Positions 12,199 through 64,000 of a stretch of 64,000 bases of DNA are shown one piece after another (position 1 is the first letter of the stretch; each line of letters opens with the position of its first letter). A model generated the notes under the pieces. The model ran no database searches. It saw only the letters and a list, made by a program, of their open reading frames with translations, and was not told the origin of the DNA. The translations under genes were made by a program, and so were the position numbers. The DNA is from Mycteria americana (taxonomy: Eukaryota; Chordata; Aves; Ciconiiformes; Ciconiidae), in assembly GCF_035582795.1 (NCBI RefSeq), contig NC_134367.1:8571562-8635561 (forward strand). The letters run 5' to 3'.

Positions 12199-12400
12199 CC
12201 GCCCGCCCGCCGCGGTAGCGGCAGCCCGGCACCGGCCTCCCCGCCGCGCCAACTCGTCAGTGTCCCGCGCCCCAGCGCGCACGCGCGGCCGCCAGCGGCC
12301 GGGGCACTCGCTGCCCCCGCCCGGACCGGGCGAGGCGGGGCGGGCGCGGGAGCTCCGCCCCCGCCACCCGAGGGGCGGGGTTTCGGGCGCCATGTCGGGG
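12199..12400 (-). other. UBXN2A: probable UBXN2A non-coding exon 1 (5' end approximate)
   Basis: Because exon 2 starts with leader sequence after an acceptor, an upstream non-coding exon must exist. The best donor on the minus strand within the nearby CpG island is CGGGCGG|GTGAGT, placing the exon end at 12199. Upstream GC boxes (GGGCGGGG-type, around 12340-12380) would suit transcription starting near 12.3-12.4 kb. The high-coordinate boundary is a guess. A first exon further away, near the second CpG island at 20 kb, remains possible. Confidence 0.5.
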
Positions 12401-14002
12401 GGGGGGCGCGGGGGCAGCTGTGCCCCGTCGCGAGTGGGGCTCCGCGGGGATCCGCACCCGCGTATGCGGGGGGAAGGCAGCTTCCCCAGGGGCTGCGCTG
12501 CCCCGCCCTCCCGGGGAGAGGCAAGCGCTGGCGGGACTGACGGCTCGGTGCTGCCCGCCCGAACGAGCCGGGCCCCTCTCGCACCACTGCGGCTCCTCTG
12601 AGGGCAGGGGGCAAAATATCCGGGCAGGGGCCTGGTGCAGCACCGCAGCTGTGGCTCGCGTCGCTGTGCAAGGGGCTGCTGTCGCCCTTTCAGGGGCGGA
12701 TAAACCTCTGTCTGCCAGGCCAACGTGTTCTACCGCAAAGGCAGATTTCTCCTCCTGACCGAAGAACAAAAGCTACAGTTTCTATGTCTGTCTGCCCACG
12801 GGAAAGGACAAAAAGCGGCATTCAGCGAGCGTCCACAATAGCGGAGAATGGGCCCAGTGTCTTGGCCAGACGGCCGGCCCGCACCTCCGCTCCGGCCCAG
12901 CCGGGCTGCTCTCGCAGCGCCGAGGTGGAGCTGCCCCCGGCTCTTTGTCTTTGCAGCCTCGTGTAGACGGCAGGAACAGACGCACACTGAACCCTTTGGA
13001 GATGAGAAATGCCTCATTATGCTGGAAGGGCTAATTAAGGGCGAGTGTTGACATATTTGAAAAGGAGCTTTGCCGAGGCCTCGCACCGAGTACAAAAGAG
13101 CGGCGCGGTGGTTGGAAAGGAGAGCCCCCGAGTTCCCGAGGGTGCATTAGAAAGGAGAAAATAGGACGGGATCCTCAGGGAGGCAAGAAACATTTAGCGG
13201 AGTCCCCCTGCCCTGTGCCGAGCTGCGGCTCTGCGCCGCGTTGGGCCTTGGCAGAGGTCGGGCTCTGCGGGCCGGCGGTGCAGGAGCTATCCAAAGCAAA
13301 CACCCGGCGGAGCAGCCCGCAGAGCGGAGCGGAAGCAGCGATTCCCTGCGATTCACAGCTTGCACCTGCATGCTTTTTAATAAGTTTTTTTTTTTTTTCC
13401 CAATAATTAGCGATGCACTGTAAAACATTTAGAATTAAGCTAAATTGAACAGCCACAACTAGCTAATTCACATTAATTAATGGGAAATCCACGGAATTTA
13501 CAAGTGCGATCAAAGATAATTCTAAAAGCAATGGTAATACTTTGTTTACTGTCGTCTTCATGTGGGACCTGTTTCTGCAATCCCTTAATCATAACAATGC
13601 AAATCACATTCTCAAAAACACTGAAATAAGATGCTTAGTCTCAGAGTTCAGTGAAGGTGAGTAACAGAAGTAAAATCTGACCCTTGACAGTTATAATTTC
13701 TTCCTCTGTAATGTACATCACAATGCACTAAACCTTTTGAAGGCAGTTTGGATTAATCGTTAAGCTTTAACTGGATGAGATCTAATTACAGCTCCTGCCT
13801 ATGAATCTTCAGGGAAAACAGTAAATAAATTTGCCTTTGTTTTGGTGTAAAACACATGGAGTCTTATCTTTCAAAATACATTTTTCCGAGATTCTATTCT
13901 CCCTGGTTTTGTTTAATGTTTTAAATAACTGAAATTTTTGGATAGAAGGCACTTGCCTGTTACAAGTATTACTTCCTGATTCCATTAAGTGAGGTTTTTT
14001 AA

Positions 14003-14032
14003 ATATATATATATATATACACACATACACAA
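14003..14032 (+). repeat. (AT)n-(AC)n compound microsatellite
   Basis: An alternating AT run from 14003 passes into ACACACATACACA at about 14019-14031. It is a simple repeat in intergenic DNA. Confidence 0.9.
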
Positions 14033-15769
14033 CTTTTCACAAGATTATCATACCACTGTTGCAAAGTTTAAGGAATTTGCAAAGCTCTAGGTAAAACTTC
14101 AGAGGGTTGTTCTGCAGTGCTGGACTGTTTCATATTTTCTTACAGTATTTCAATTTTCAAGTACATTGCCTCCATTTGATTAAACACAGAAGTTCAGTAA
14201 TATGCTTAACCCTTGCTTGAGGGCCTTTTCTGCAAAAATTTTACAGACCCAAAGGTAAGCAGCGAAGGAGGCAAGACTGGACTTACCTGGTGTAATGATG
14301 CAGGCTTCGCAACTGCAGTCACGTATTGATTTAGAAGATTAGGTCTGTTACTGGAAATCAGAGTACAGCTGGAGACGTGCTGACCTACTACAATAGGAAT
14401 CAGTGGCCTAGTGAATTTAGTGGTTTCTTAAAAGCTCTTCTCAGTACAGCTGTTCTCCCTCAGGACCGAAACTATTGACAAAACATAGGAGTAAGAAAAA
14501 TCTTATGGAAGATATTATTGTGTCTTCAACTCCAGTATAACGTAAAAAATCAGTTTTCCTGAAAAGCTGGAAATTTTCAAGTTAGAGTGTTGTTACAATC
14601 AAGACGTCACTAAAATCCTTTTAGACTCTGTGCATTTCATACAGCTTATTCTCTGGCAAGAAATAGTACATGAGACGAACAGAAGCAAATGGTCCTTTTC
14701 TTACTGTGTGGTGAATAGAAGCAAACAGCCCAGACTGAGTTTGCTGAAAAAAGTCTAACAGGGTATTCATGAGATGAATACAACCATCTCATACCCCCTT
14801 TGTCAGGAGAGATCAGATGCACTGGTGTGGAAGATAGTAACAACCCCTGAACTTGTTTTATAATGTAGGAGTGACTCACGGTGTTGACAAAGTAAAGCAG
14901 TGTTTTAGCTGTCACTACCCATCCCGTCAAGGTCACAGAAGAATCAGTGCACACAGTGTATCTAAAAACAAGCCGAAAATTAATTTTGAAGGGATATTTT
15001 TAAACCATATATTTAACGAGGTTAACCCGTGCCAGAGGAAACCATCAGCTACCTATAATTAAACATCAACGCATCAGCTATATTGATTGACCTTAACTTG
15101 AGATAGCAGTTGTTGCCTGAAGCCTTTGTAAGTGTATGCGTACAGAGCTGGGACAGAATGGGAGGGAAATGGGACTGTAAAATAAATAGAACAGAATCTG
15201 GTTATTCTGTACTTGGCAATTCCATTGACAAAGACAGCACGTTCCTCTGCACAGTGTCCTTTTCCCACATGCTCCTTGCAGGAACGTTAAACCTTGTAGG
15301 CTGCCACACAGGGAGCAATAGCTTAAGGAACTGATGTTTCTGGAAAGTTAGCTGTGCAATGGAAAAGTGAGTCATTGTTATATGGGAGATGTTGGGTGAA
15401 TCAGCATTCAGGAAGAGGGTGTTACCCCCATGCCATGAAAGGAGTATCCACACTTGCTGCTGGACTCTTAGACTGTAAATCCACAAGAAAAGTGAATATA
15501 GCTTCAATTTTAAAAGTAGCGTGGAATGCATAAAACCATGAAAAATTCAAGACAGCCTGAGCAACTGTTTGTACCAGATAACGCACATTTGGAAATAACG
15601 TATGATGTGAATTCTCAAAACAAAGACACTCTTAAGTGAAATTACAATGATGATATGGTAGTGTAGTTTATGAAATCGCTCTTGGATGTGTAACAAGAAA
15701 ACATACTTCTAAAGCTAAGATTGTGTGTGAGGACTAGGGAGATTTATGAGCAAATAATGTTTCTGATGG

Positions 15770-15850
15770 ACTTCCCATGTGACCTTAATCAAGCCATTTT
15801 GCATTTGTATGCTCCTAAAGCTTAGCTACAGATGTGTTAGTAAATGCCTA
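15770..15850 (+). repeat. possible ancient MIR-like SINE fragment
   Basis: The phrase ATGTGACCTTAATCAAGCCA resembles the MIR segment around TGTGACCTTGGGCAAGTCA. The remainder is too diverged for a firm call. Confidence 0.3.
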
Positions 15851-18800
15851 TTTTTAGGACAGAGCTATACATCACCCCGCATAGTGAGATGATTTGCCGC
15901 TTTTGCCCAAGATGGAAGCAATTTACAGCCTGAATGATCCTGCAGGTTCCTGGTTTACAATATCATCAGCCTGTGAGTTTCACACAATTATTAGTATTAG
16001 CAAAACTATCTACTGTAACCTGAGCTCAATGGGAAAAATGTTATGGAAGCTAATGGCTAGATGTGATGGGAAGATAATTTTGAAATATTAGGAGGTAAGT
16101 CCCATTTAACGTCATCTAAGAAATCTGCTCTCTGATCCCGCTTCAAGTTGCACTGATGTTATCTATTGTAGTGTGGAAAACAATCTTCAGATAGGAAGCT
16201 GATAACAGGACTGAACATTAACTATTTAATTCTAAAACATAATTATTATACATTTTGAAGTGATAATGGTAGTTGTCAAATAACGTTTTTCATATTACGT
16301 GTTTCAAATTTAATAACATTGCAAAATGCTTGCAATGTGGAGTGACTGTATCACCTTAAGTGTTTGAGTTCAACGTATACCAATCCTGACTACTGGACAC
16401 TGCTTGTCTGATGTTTCCAAACTTACATCCTGTGGGCATATCTCTGTAATGGATAATCTCAAAGGAGAAACCACACAATCTTAATTTCTTAAGATCCCCT
16501 CAGGAAAGGACTTAGGGCAGGTTTACCTAAGCAAGATCTCTTGTGAGTCTTTTTTATTTTGAGATTCAGCTGAAACCAGGATGAGTTGACAGCATGACAG
16601 AGAGGAGCACACGAGAGCTTATAAAGAAAGTCCTGAAAAGATGATTTGATTTCCATTCTTTGGAATGTTATAGCTATTCAGAGATACTGCAAAGTAATCT
16701 CTGGTAAATTGCCCATGATTGAAGCAAATGGTAACTCACTGAATAGAACCCTCTGGTCCTTACTAGGCTGAAACTCTATAAAAGTTCTGAATAAGGGATG
16801 AAGGACTTCTTCTTTTGTTGTAATGTGTTCCTGATTTTCTTGTAAAATAGGGACAGGTGGCAACAAAATCTTCTGTCTCCAAATATTTCTGATGCCATTA
16901 AAGACTACTCATGGAGCAAACAAGGCTTTCCATCCCTCTTTATCCTGGGTCATTTCTTAATGTCTTTTTACATTGCTAAGTCCCAATAAGATTTCATTCC
17001 CCAAGTCTTGTTTAATGGAAAGGGATTCTTTTGCTCAAGTACTTTTTCATGTTTTTCCAATTTCCCAGTGGTGTACCTGCCACAGCAGATGTTGTGCCTT
17101 CTTCTTAATATACATTTCAGATACCTTAATCTTATTTTCTGAACAACAGGAGATAAAAGTGTGTTGAACACCGCTGTAAGCTGCAGCATTTGTTATAAAT
17201 TGGTTCCATTTGAAATATAGTCCTTCCCAATGGCATTTATTTTCAGAAGTATCTAGACATCTGTCTGTAAGACCAAACTACAAATCCTGAAATCGAATCT
17301 TACTGGGAAGGAGCTCTACAAAATTTTTACATAACACTTAGTGGAGTGTGGCTCCAATCCTTCTCCCCTTCCTTTCTTCACTGTCTTTTGTCTTTCGCTC
17401 TATCTCAGCTGAAACCAGGACAGCTACTCAGAGTTCCTACATTTTTCACAAAGCTTTTCCTGCATGTACAGTGCTGAAGAAGGTCAAAATAGGTTTTTAA
17501 TTCTGTCCTGTCTTCATATGACACTCGAAACAAACAACAGATATAAAAATGGGAACAAGTGAATTCTCGGATTAGTGAAATTACTCTAAATCCATTTCTA
17601 CAGTAATTCATCTTTGTTAAACCACATTTAAATCTCTAAGTATGTGTGATATAAATTATTAATCCTATGTTAACATGTTCTCTGTATTACAAACAAAAAT
17701 TCCAAACAAAACTAACAAGCAAACCTTGTAATTTATCATTTATTTATTCATATTGTCAGTACTAAAAATGGCAATAGAGCTCACATAGAAGCTGCAAAGC
17801 CGTAAGCTGTTTGAGTCAAAAGAACTAGCCACACCTTGTAAGAGGAACAAGACAGCAAAGAAACCTGAAAATAAAACGATCTGCGAAAAACAATCTAGGG
17901 AGTAAACATCCAAAATGAAGCATGTCTTTACATGTTCCCTACTATGCTAACATAATGAGAATAAAGCACTAAAAATGTTCAACGCAGTGAGCAGGGATTT
18001 TTAACTACATCAATCCCTCTACAAGAGTAGTCCCTCTGGCATCATAAAGAGTACTCACTTGAGTATGGCTCACAGGAATGAGACCAGAACACTAAAAAAA
18101 AAAAAAGAAAAAGGACACAACTATGGTAAAAATATTTAGTAAATACAAAATAAATAGCTTTTAAGTTGTGGGTTTTCTGTTGCTTCAAGCAGATCTGGAT
18201 AGGCACCCAGGAAAATCAATTTGCTTGCATAATGACCAAGTTTATTTTACTTTTAAAAAGTCATCAGCGTTCACGAGAGGAGGAGTGCTGGTTTGAATCA
18301 GGCATGTTGCAAACAGATGTTATGCAAGCTTCCCCAAACAGTCCTGCCAATGCATTGCAATCCTGAGTTATGACATTCACTATAACTGCTGCAGTCTGGG
18401 CCCTTTTTTGGGCCACAGATTGATCTGTTGGTTTTCCCAAAATGGGGATGATATTTTTGTGATGCATACAAAAACTTGAAGAAGATCTACATATTATTTT
18501 TCATTTTCAGACCAACAGAATTGGGACACCAGATCTGAGTTACACGGCCTATCAGTAGTACAGGGCAGAAATGGAAAAGTACATTATTTGTCATCATATG
18601 ACTGTGATACTAACTCTTAGCAAACATATCTCCTGGTTCATTCCCACAATGTGTTTGGTAAGGGACGGTCTCTTGCAGTTTCCTTCTATTCCTGCTTTTG
18701 AAGGATAAAAGGAAGTGATTTCCAAGTACCATTTCCAAAAACCATTGTAGGTTTTTAATGAAAATACTCCTTTAGCCTACAAGTGTATGAAATGGCTACA

Positions 18801-19369
18801 TCCCTTCATAACCTTTACACAAATAAATGAAGAAACAAGGGATATGAAGCATAACAAAACTAATCTCACAGAGCAGAACAACTATACTTTTGAAAGACCC
18901 TGCAGATTCTTGAACGGGAGATGAAGTACTGTTGCTAATACAGATTAAAAACTCTAACTAGAGAATGTCAGATGAGAAAAAGACCATAGTTCCTACTCTG
19001 AAACACACTGTATTTTGGAGTATCTCATAAAAATGAAAATTTGTTGCTGTTCACAGTAAGAAATTTTTTGCTTGGAAACCTAAATAGCCCATTTTCTTAT
19101 TATATATCCTAATGTCATTGTTGCATATTTTATATTTTTAAGTACATGTTCTACCATACTTTTTCAGACTTTAATCTTCAAAAGAAAGATGTGGGATTGT
19201 GCAGGTAAAGCAGAATAATAGTTTTTACATTTATTGTTCTTTACTGAAACATTATTGCACTTTCCATCTTTAAACAATAAAAATACCTTGATAAAGCTTA
19301 CTTGAGCCTAACAGCCCGAGTCATGTGATCAGTAATTTTATTATACAATTCTTTTTTGTTAAAGAAGCA

Positions 19370-19470
19370 GAATGCACTTAAATAACTTGCCCAGCGGTGC
19401 CAAACAAGTCAGTGTGAAAATTAAAAGGTTGAGACTTTGTCACCTACAGCTCTATGCTCATATTACTTGA
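19370..19470 (-). repeat. possible ancient MIR/L2-family fragment
   Basis: AATAACTTGCCCAGCGGTGC followed by CAGTGTGAAAATTAAAAGG parallels the reverse complement of MIR/L2 tails, which run through ACTTGCCCAAGGTCAC and then an AGTGGCAGAGCTGGGATT block. It is heavily mutated, as expected for elements predating bird diversification. Confidence 0.45.
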
Positions 19471-20250
19471 CTACATTTCTTTTGGTTTTGGGGCTTATGT
19501 GCAGGCACTGTGATAAGTTCAATAAAGGGCAACAAGTTGTGGTAAGCGAGGAGTGATTCTTACTGCACATCAGTGCGAAGGGATTGGATTATATTTCGTG
19601 AATAGTCTGAAAAGCATTCAGGCATCCAATGTACTGTAATACAGACTATTCTTCTTCCCTCTAAAATGCGGTTTCTGTGGTAGAGGAGGGAGGTGAGAGA
19701 AAAATAAGCTTTCCAACGACTGAGCAATGAACATCAAATGCAAGTTGAGGCTGCCGGGCAAAATACAGATGTTATCGGTGACTTGTATGGCAGGTGAAGC
19801 AAGGGCGCATTCCTGATAGCCTGGCTATCAAGAGGATTTCTTAATAGTGAGACTCACCAGGCTGTGAAATAGTTTTCCACGGAAGATGGTGGAGATCCTA
19901 TCCCTGGAGGATCTGTTCGCCTAAGGTGTCACGTCGGTGACTGGGAAGAGCCTGCCTGGGCGAGCAGAGTCCCCCAGGTCCCGGGACAGAGCACCCTTTT
20001 CGGCTGTGAACGCTGTCCCCTTTCACCCCCGCGACCCTGGGCAGCCGCTTCTTCCTGCCCTTCAACTCGTCACCTAAGCGCACCCTCATCCCTCGCCTTA
20101 AGCCTGCAGGAGGCGGCCGCGGCTCCACCGCCCCGGCGAGTTACGCCGGCAGCGCCGGGCCAGGCCCGTCCAGCGGCTCACCAGCTCCTGACAAGCTTCG
20201 GGCAGGTCACGGCCCGTGCCCTGGGCCTCAGTGGCCGCTCGGGCGCCGCC

Positions 20251-20290
20251 ACGGGGCCGGTGCCGCCGCCGCGGGGCCGGTGCCGCCGCC
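20251..20290 (+). repeat. two tandem 20-bp units in CpG island
   Basis: Units 20251-20270 and 20271-20290 differ at one base. Each contains CGGGGCCGGTGCCGCCGCC. They lie upstream of the presumed ATAD2B start. Confidence 0.9.
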
Positions 20291-20673
20291 GCCCGGGCTC
20301 CGCCGCTCCCCTCAGCCTGACAGGACGGCGCACCCCCCGCCCCGGCTCCCCTGGAAGCCGCCCGGCCTGCTATGAAGCCGGCACTCGCCGTCCCTCCGGT
20401 TGCGCGGGGCGCCCCCGGCGGCCCTCTCCCCCGGGCACGGCGGGGGAGCACAGCCAGGCACCCCACCGCCGCCCCGCTCCCGGGGGACTCCGCCGGCCGC
20501 CACCCCCCCACGGCGGCCAGCGCCAAGCCCATAGAGCGCGCCGGCGCCGTGCTAGAACGTACGCAGCGGGGGCCGCCTCGGCCTGCGCGCGGCGGCGCCG
20601 CCGCCGCAGCGCCCCCTGGCGGCAATTGGCGGCCTCGCCGCGGACCGAGGAGAGAAAGGGAGAAGGGGCAGTA

Positions 20674-20688
20674 ATGGCGGCCAGTTAG
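20674..20688 (+). promoter_or_regulatory. YY1-like ATGGCGGC element / 4-codon upstream ORF
   Basis: ATGGCGGCC is the core of the YY1 recognition element often placed just downstream of transcription starts. The same bases read ATG GCG GCC AGT TAG, a four-codon upstream open frame (MAAS), if the ATAD2B leader starts upstream of it. The transcription start is not known, so either role is inferred. Confidence 0.4.
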
Positions 20689-20936
20689 TGCCAGACTGAG
20701 CCGAGGAGGCGGCGGCAGCGACGGGAGGAGCCGGCGCGGCTCCGTCTGTGGCTCTGCCCGGCGGACCGGCTTCCCCAGAGGACTTTTCTTCCTTCCTCCC
20801 CCTCCCCCTCCCCCCTCTCCCTCCCCTTCCCCTCCCTACCCGAGCCCCCGCCTGTCCGCCCTCCCTCCTCCCTCCGCGCCGGCAGCGGCGGCGGCAGCGG
20901 CGGCGGCGGCCCCCCGTGTCCCCCCTCCCCGGGGCC

Positions 20937-61083
<40,147 letters not shown>

Positions 61084-64000
61084 GTATGTGGCTTGGAGGT
61101 GGTTTTTGGGTTTTTTTGTTTTTTTGTTTTTTTTTTTTTTTTTTCCAAATGATGTTTCAATTCGGAAAGATTTCAACTGGCTTTCTGGTATTGCTGGCCT
61201 TAAACATGATGAGTATTTGGTTCAGTGTTGTTAGTACATAAACACAATTTGCTTGGATGTTGTTTAATTATTTTTGCTGATTCCAAGGCGCTGTGGAATT
61301 TAATAAACTGACCTATATAGACCAAGATCCCATAGGAGTGAGTGTCATCTGAAAAAAGGAGAACCCCCAAGTAATTTGCAGTCTAAATATGAGAAATTAT
61401 GGGGCATAATCAGATGGTGGAACAAAAGAAAATAGTGAGGTAATGTTGCTCAGTGTGTTAGGACCTGAAATTGGTGCTCTTCTCCTAAGTGTCAGTTAGC
61501 TGTCCCCAATCTTTCGCTTGTTGATGGTGCAGAAGCAGGCTGCAAAGGAGTGCTATGGGGAGCTCGCAGCTCAGCAGGTGAGACTGTGGTTAGCTGAGAT
61601 ACCTGAGCCTATGTAATGGTCATCTACTGGTTAACGAGAAAGTCCTGGGGCTTCCCTCCCCTTGAACTGGCCTGATGCACTCCTGATCCTCTGAGTTGAT
61701 TCTGCTGACTTAGCAAGTGGAGAACTATTTGCTGTTTTGTTAGCTTTTTGCCAAATTAGTGAGTAAAATCAACTCGCTAAGGGGTCAGATGTATGCCGGA
61801 ACCCTGCTGCAATGGGAGCAATGTGAGTGCATTGAGGAAGCAGGGAATAAGAAGGAATGCGACTGACTGTTTTGACTGGCAGTGAGTCAATAGGTTCTGG
61901 GTTTTTTTACCCAGCTGTTCTGAGACATACTTTAATAGTTACCCTCGTCATTTCTTGGAAGTTAAATGTTGAGCAAGATACCTTGGTTTTGATACCTACT
62001 TATTCTGGCATACTATTTTCTACTGTTCTTATCTGGGATCACCCCCTGCCCCCCCCATGTAAACAGTACTCGTGGTTGTGTGTGATTAACTTGAAAACAG
62101 CCCAGCCATAAAGCAAATCTGTGACAGCCATGGCTTTCTTTTCATCCCTATTCCAGAGCATGCTTTCAGACTGCAGCCCAGGCAGCTTAAGCTGATCCTT
62201 GTGCTGGCTGCTGCAGTTCCTCCAGCCCAGCTGTGCATTTTTGCTCTATCCCTTGCACTTACTTTAGTACGTCAGACCCTTTGTTAAACCATTTTAGCCA
62301 GCAAACTCATCCAAAAATGATCTATATTTGTTGGGTTAGTTTTCTGCTGACTGTGGGATAGCTGGAGGTTTTAACAAGTGTTGGAGTTGGCACGAGATGG
62401 GGCCTTGGAGCGTGTGGTGGTGGGTAGGGGGAAGTGAGCTGGTTTGCAGCTGCAGTTAGATCGTATTAGGCTCCCTCGATTGTATTAGGTTCTTGTAACT
62501 AAAGTTGTTTAAGATGCTTAAGTCTCTTTGTATACTGTTAACCTGTTGGTAATGCCCAACTTAGAGATTGTCAGTATTGCTGAAGAATTGAATCAGGTGT
62601 CTCTGTGTCTGTTGTAAAGTTCTAGTCCAGAATATTTTCTTTTGTTACACTCTTTACATTCCTATTTATTTGTGTCCATTAGTGCTAACAAAGTGAGTTT
62701 GGAAGCACTCATTGAGTTAAATAGTTTTACTATAGATAATTCTGCCGCTATGGTTACTCTTAAATGTTTGTAGATAATTGATTTTGAAGATATAAGAACT
62801 AAGGTTTCTTTTGAAGTTTATTCTGTACCTTAGTTTTTCTTCTTACCTCTTAAACCCAAGAAAATATTGAATAATAAGCTTAATCTGTGTTAAAACAGCA
62901 AAATCCACTTTCATGTACAATGATTTTAAATGTAAATGTAGATGACACTAGGGCATCAGTTTTCTTGAATTCAGAGCCAGGTATATGGCAGACATTTACT
63001 GGCGTACTTAAAATCTGCAAATCTAGTTTTCTACGTGTCTTTGCAGTTCACTAGTGATTCCTGTTTCTCGTAATTCAGTGACTCAGGTGCTCAAGCGATG
63101 TCACAGAATGATGCTTGGGATTAAAAGATGGGCTGACTTTTAAAATAATTATATATTTTAGGAAGCGAAAGCTGTGTCCAGTGCATGAGCATAGGACATA
63201 CTCTATGGGTCTACATTTGGTATAGCAAAAATTCTGCCTGTTTAGGGACTGCAGTGAGCCAAGAATTAGGAGGCCTGTGTCCAGCTGATTTGAAGGCCTC
63301 TATCCTTGCCCAGAGCTAAATGTCTAGCAGTTTCTGAACTGCTTTTTCTTGCTATGGACTAGCTTTTGGCCACTGGTTGGGGTCTGCAAGCCTTTTTTAT
63401 CTTTGCCCCCTGAGAAATGATTGTCAGGTGTGTGACTGCGTCATGCCTTGCCAAGGGATGTGATATTTCCTCATCCCATACCAGCAGAATATTATTCCTG
63501 CCCAGCCTACTCTGAATCCAGTTTCTTACATCACACAGCCAACTAAGGGAACCTTTGCTGTCTCTTAAGCATTTTTCCTGGGATCATATGTCTAGATGCG
63601 TAGCCCTTAGATGGCGTCTCTGTCTAACACTTAATGCTGCCCTGAAGTTGATTCTTTTGTCCTGTGGTAGTGGTTTGCTCAGTGTAGCAGTACCTGTGCC
63701 ATGGCTTCATGTAAATCAGGCAAATCATGTGGTGAGTCGTACGTTTGAGAATAACACTTGGATCTCTCTGTATTTCACAGCAGTCCATTTTTCTAAGTGG
63801 CTGTGGCCAGCTTGAGCTACTGTTAGGCTGTCCGGTGGTTGTCCTGAGCAGCAGTGTGCCGCAGTGACTCTGGGCTGCTCTCAGAAATGCTGCCCATCCA
63901 TCACAGAGAATTTTGTTCCTCAGGAGACCTGGCCTCTGCACTGCTATTACTGTACAGCTGAGTGGCTGTGACCATTTTCATCCCATCGTTGCAGACTGAT
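61084..64000 (+). other. ATAD2B: ATAD2B intron 16 (partial)
   Basis: The intron runs off the right edge. A T-rich block at 61102-61144 follows the donor. I searched for the next conserved coding segment, an acidic DDSEDEN-type sequence in ATAD2B, and did not see it. Open frames such as 63624-63941 minus are unrecognised. Confidence 0.8.
61102..61144 (+). repeat. T-rich low-complexity tract
   Basis: T runs interrupted by single or triple G, ending in a run of 18 T, about 20 bases downstream of the exon 16 donor. Confidence 0.85.

Larger units (their letters stand above)
11640..12750. promoter_or_regulatory. UBXN2A: CpG island, probable UBXN2A promoter
   Basis: The stretch is very GC-rich with dense CpG dinucleotides, in sharp contrast to the AT-rich flanks. 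It contains several GC boxes (for example around 12336-12378) and no TATA box that I can place. It sits immediately upstream, in transcript terms, of the UBXN2A coding exons. CpG density continues more weakly to about 13.35 kb. Long open frames in it on both strands are a by-product of low AT content. Confidence 0.75.
12401..20600. other. intergenic region between divergent UBXN2A and ATAD2B
   Basis: About 8 kb separates the two CpG islands. Apart from the GC-rich shoulder to about 13.35 kb, the sequence is AT-rich without recognised exons. It holds a TA/CA microsatellite at 14.0 kb, a possible old SINE tail near 15.77 kb and an L2/MIR-like fragment near 19.4 kb. Open frames are short and unconvincing. 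Confidence 0.7.

Noticed and set aside
11571..12769. Multiple 100-215-codon open frames on both strands in the UBXN2A CpG island
   Set aside because: Same composition effect: Arg/Pro/Gly/Ala-rich, mutually overlapping, no recognisable protein.
61084..64000. Next ATAD2B exon before the right edge
   Set aside because: No conserved acidic segment or following AAA2 sequence was visible in any plus-strand frame.

Overview
The window is vertebrate nuclear DNA, almost certainly from a bird. It is intron-rich, with two CpG islands, canonical GT-AG splice sites, and interspersed repeats dominated by CR1 LINEs of the avian type. Several CR1 copies end in the characteristic ATTCTATG-like 3' repeat. There are also one probable solo LTR and a few very old MIR/L2-like fragments. 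Nothing prokaryotic, no CRISPR array and no RNA gene was recognised. The species cannot be named from the sequence alone.

Layout: (1) 1 to about 12.4 kb, minus strand: the 5' half of UBXN2A (UBX domain protein 2A, a p97/VCP cofactor). Four coding exons, at 8119-8159 (coding part), 6527-6662, 4588-4697 and 2863-3003, carry the N-terminus and the SEP domain. The UBX domain lies beyond the left edge. A non-coding first exon probably ends at 12199 in a CpG island (about 11.64-12.75 kb). (2) About 12.4-20.6 kb: intergenic, with no recognised gene. (3) About 20.6-64 kb, plus strand: the 5' half of ATAD2B, a nuclear AAA+ ATPase and bromodomain protein. It starts at ATG 20937 in a second CpG island. 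Sixteen coding exons (20937-61083) give 690 complete codons, covering the basic/acidic N-terminal region and the first AAA+ domain with Walker A, Walker B, sensor 1 and arginine-finger motifs all present. The second AAA domain and the bromodomain are off the right edge.

The two genes are divergently arranged (head to head). They are not in one biochemical pathway, although both relate to AAA+ ATPases: UBXN2A is an adaptor for one and ATAD2B is one.

Accessory material lies mainly in introns: CR1 copies at 2.4, 33.6, 41.3, 43.6 and 46.0 kb; an LTR at about 9.5-10.05 kb in UBXN2A intron 1; a fossil resembling an L1-type ORF1 C-terminus in ATAD2B intron 15; an unidentified broken coding-like stretch in ATAD2B intron 1; and microsatellites and homopolymers. 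I did not find a convincing previously undescribed system. The points most worth checking are the opposed CR1 copies flanking ATAD2B exons 2-6 (possible circular RNA), the L1-ORF1-like fossil, and the LTR lying in UBXN2A's orientation near its promoter.
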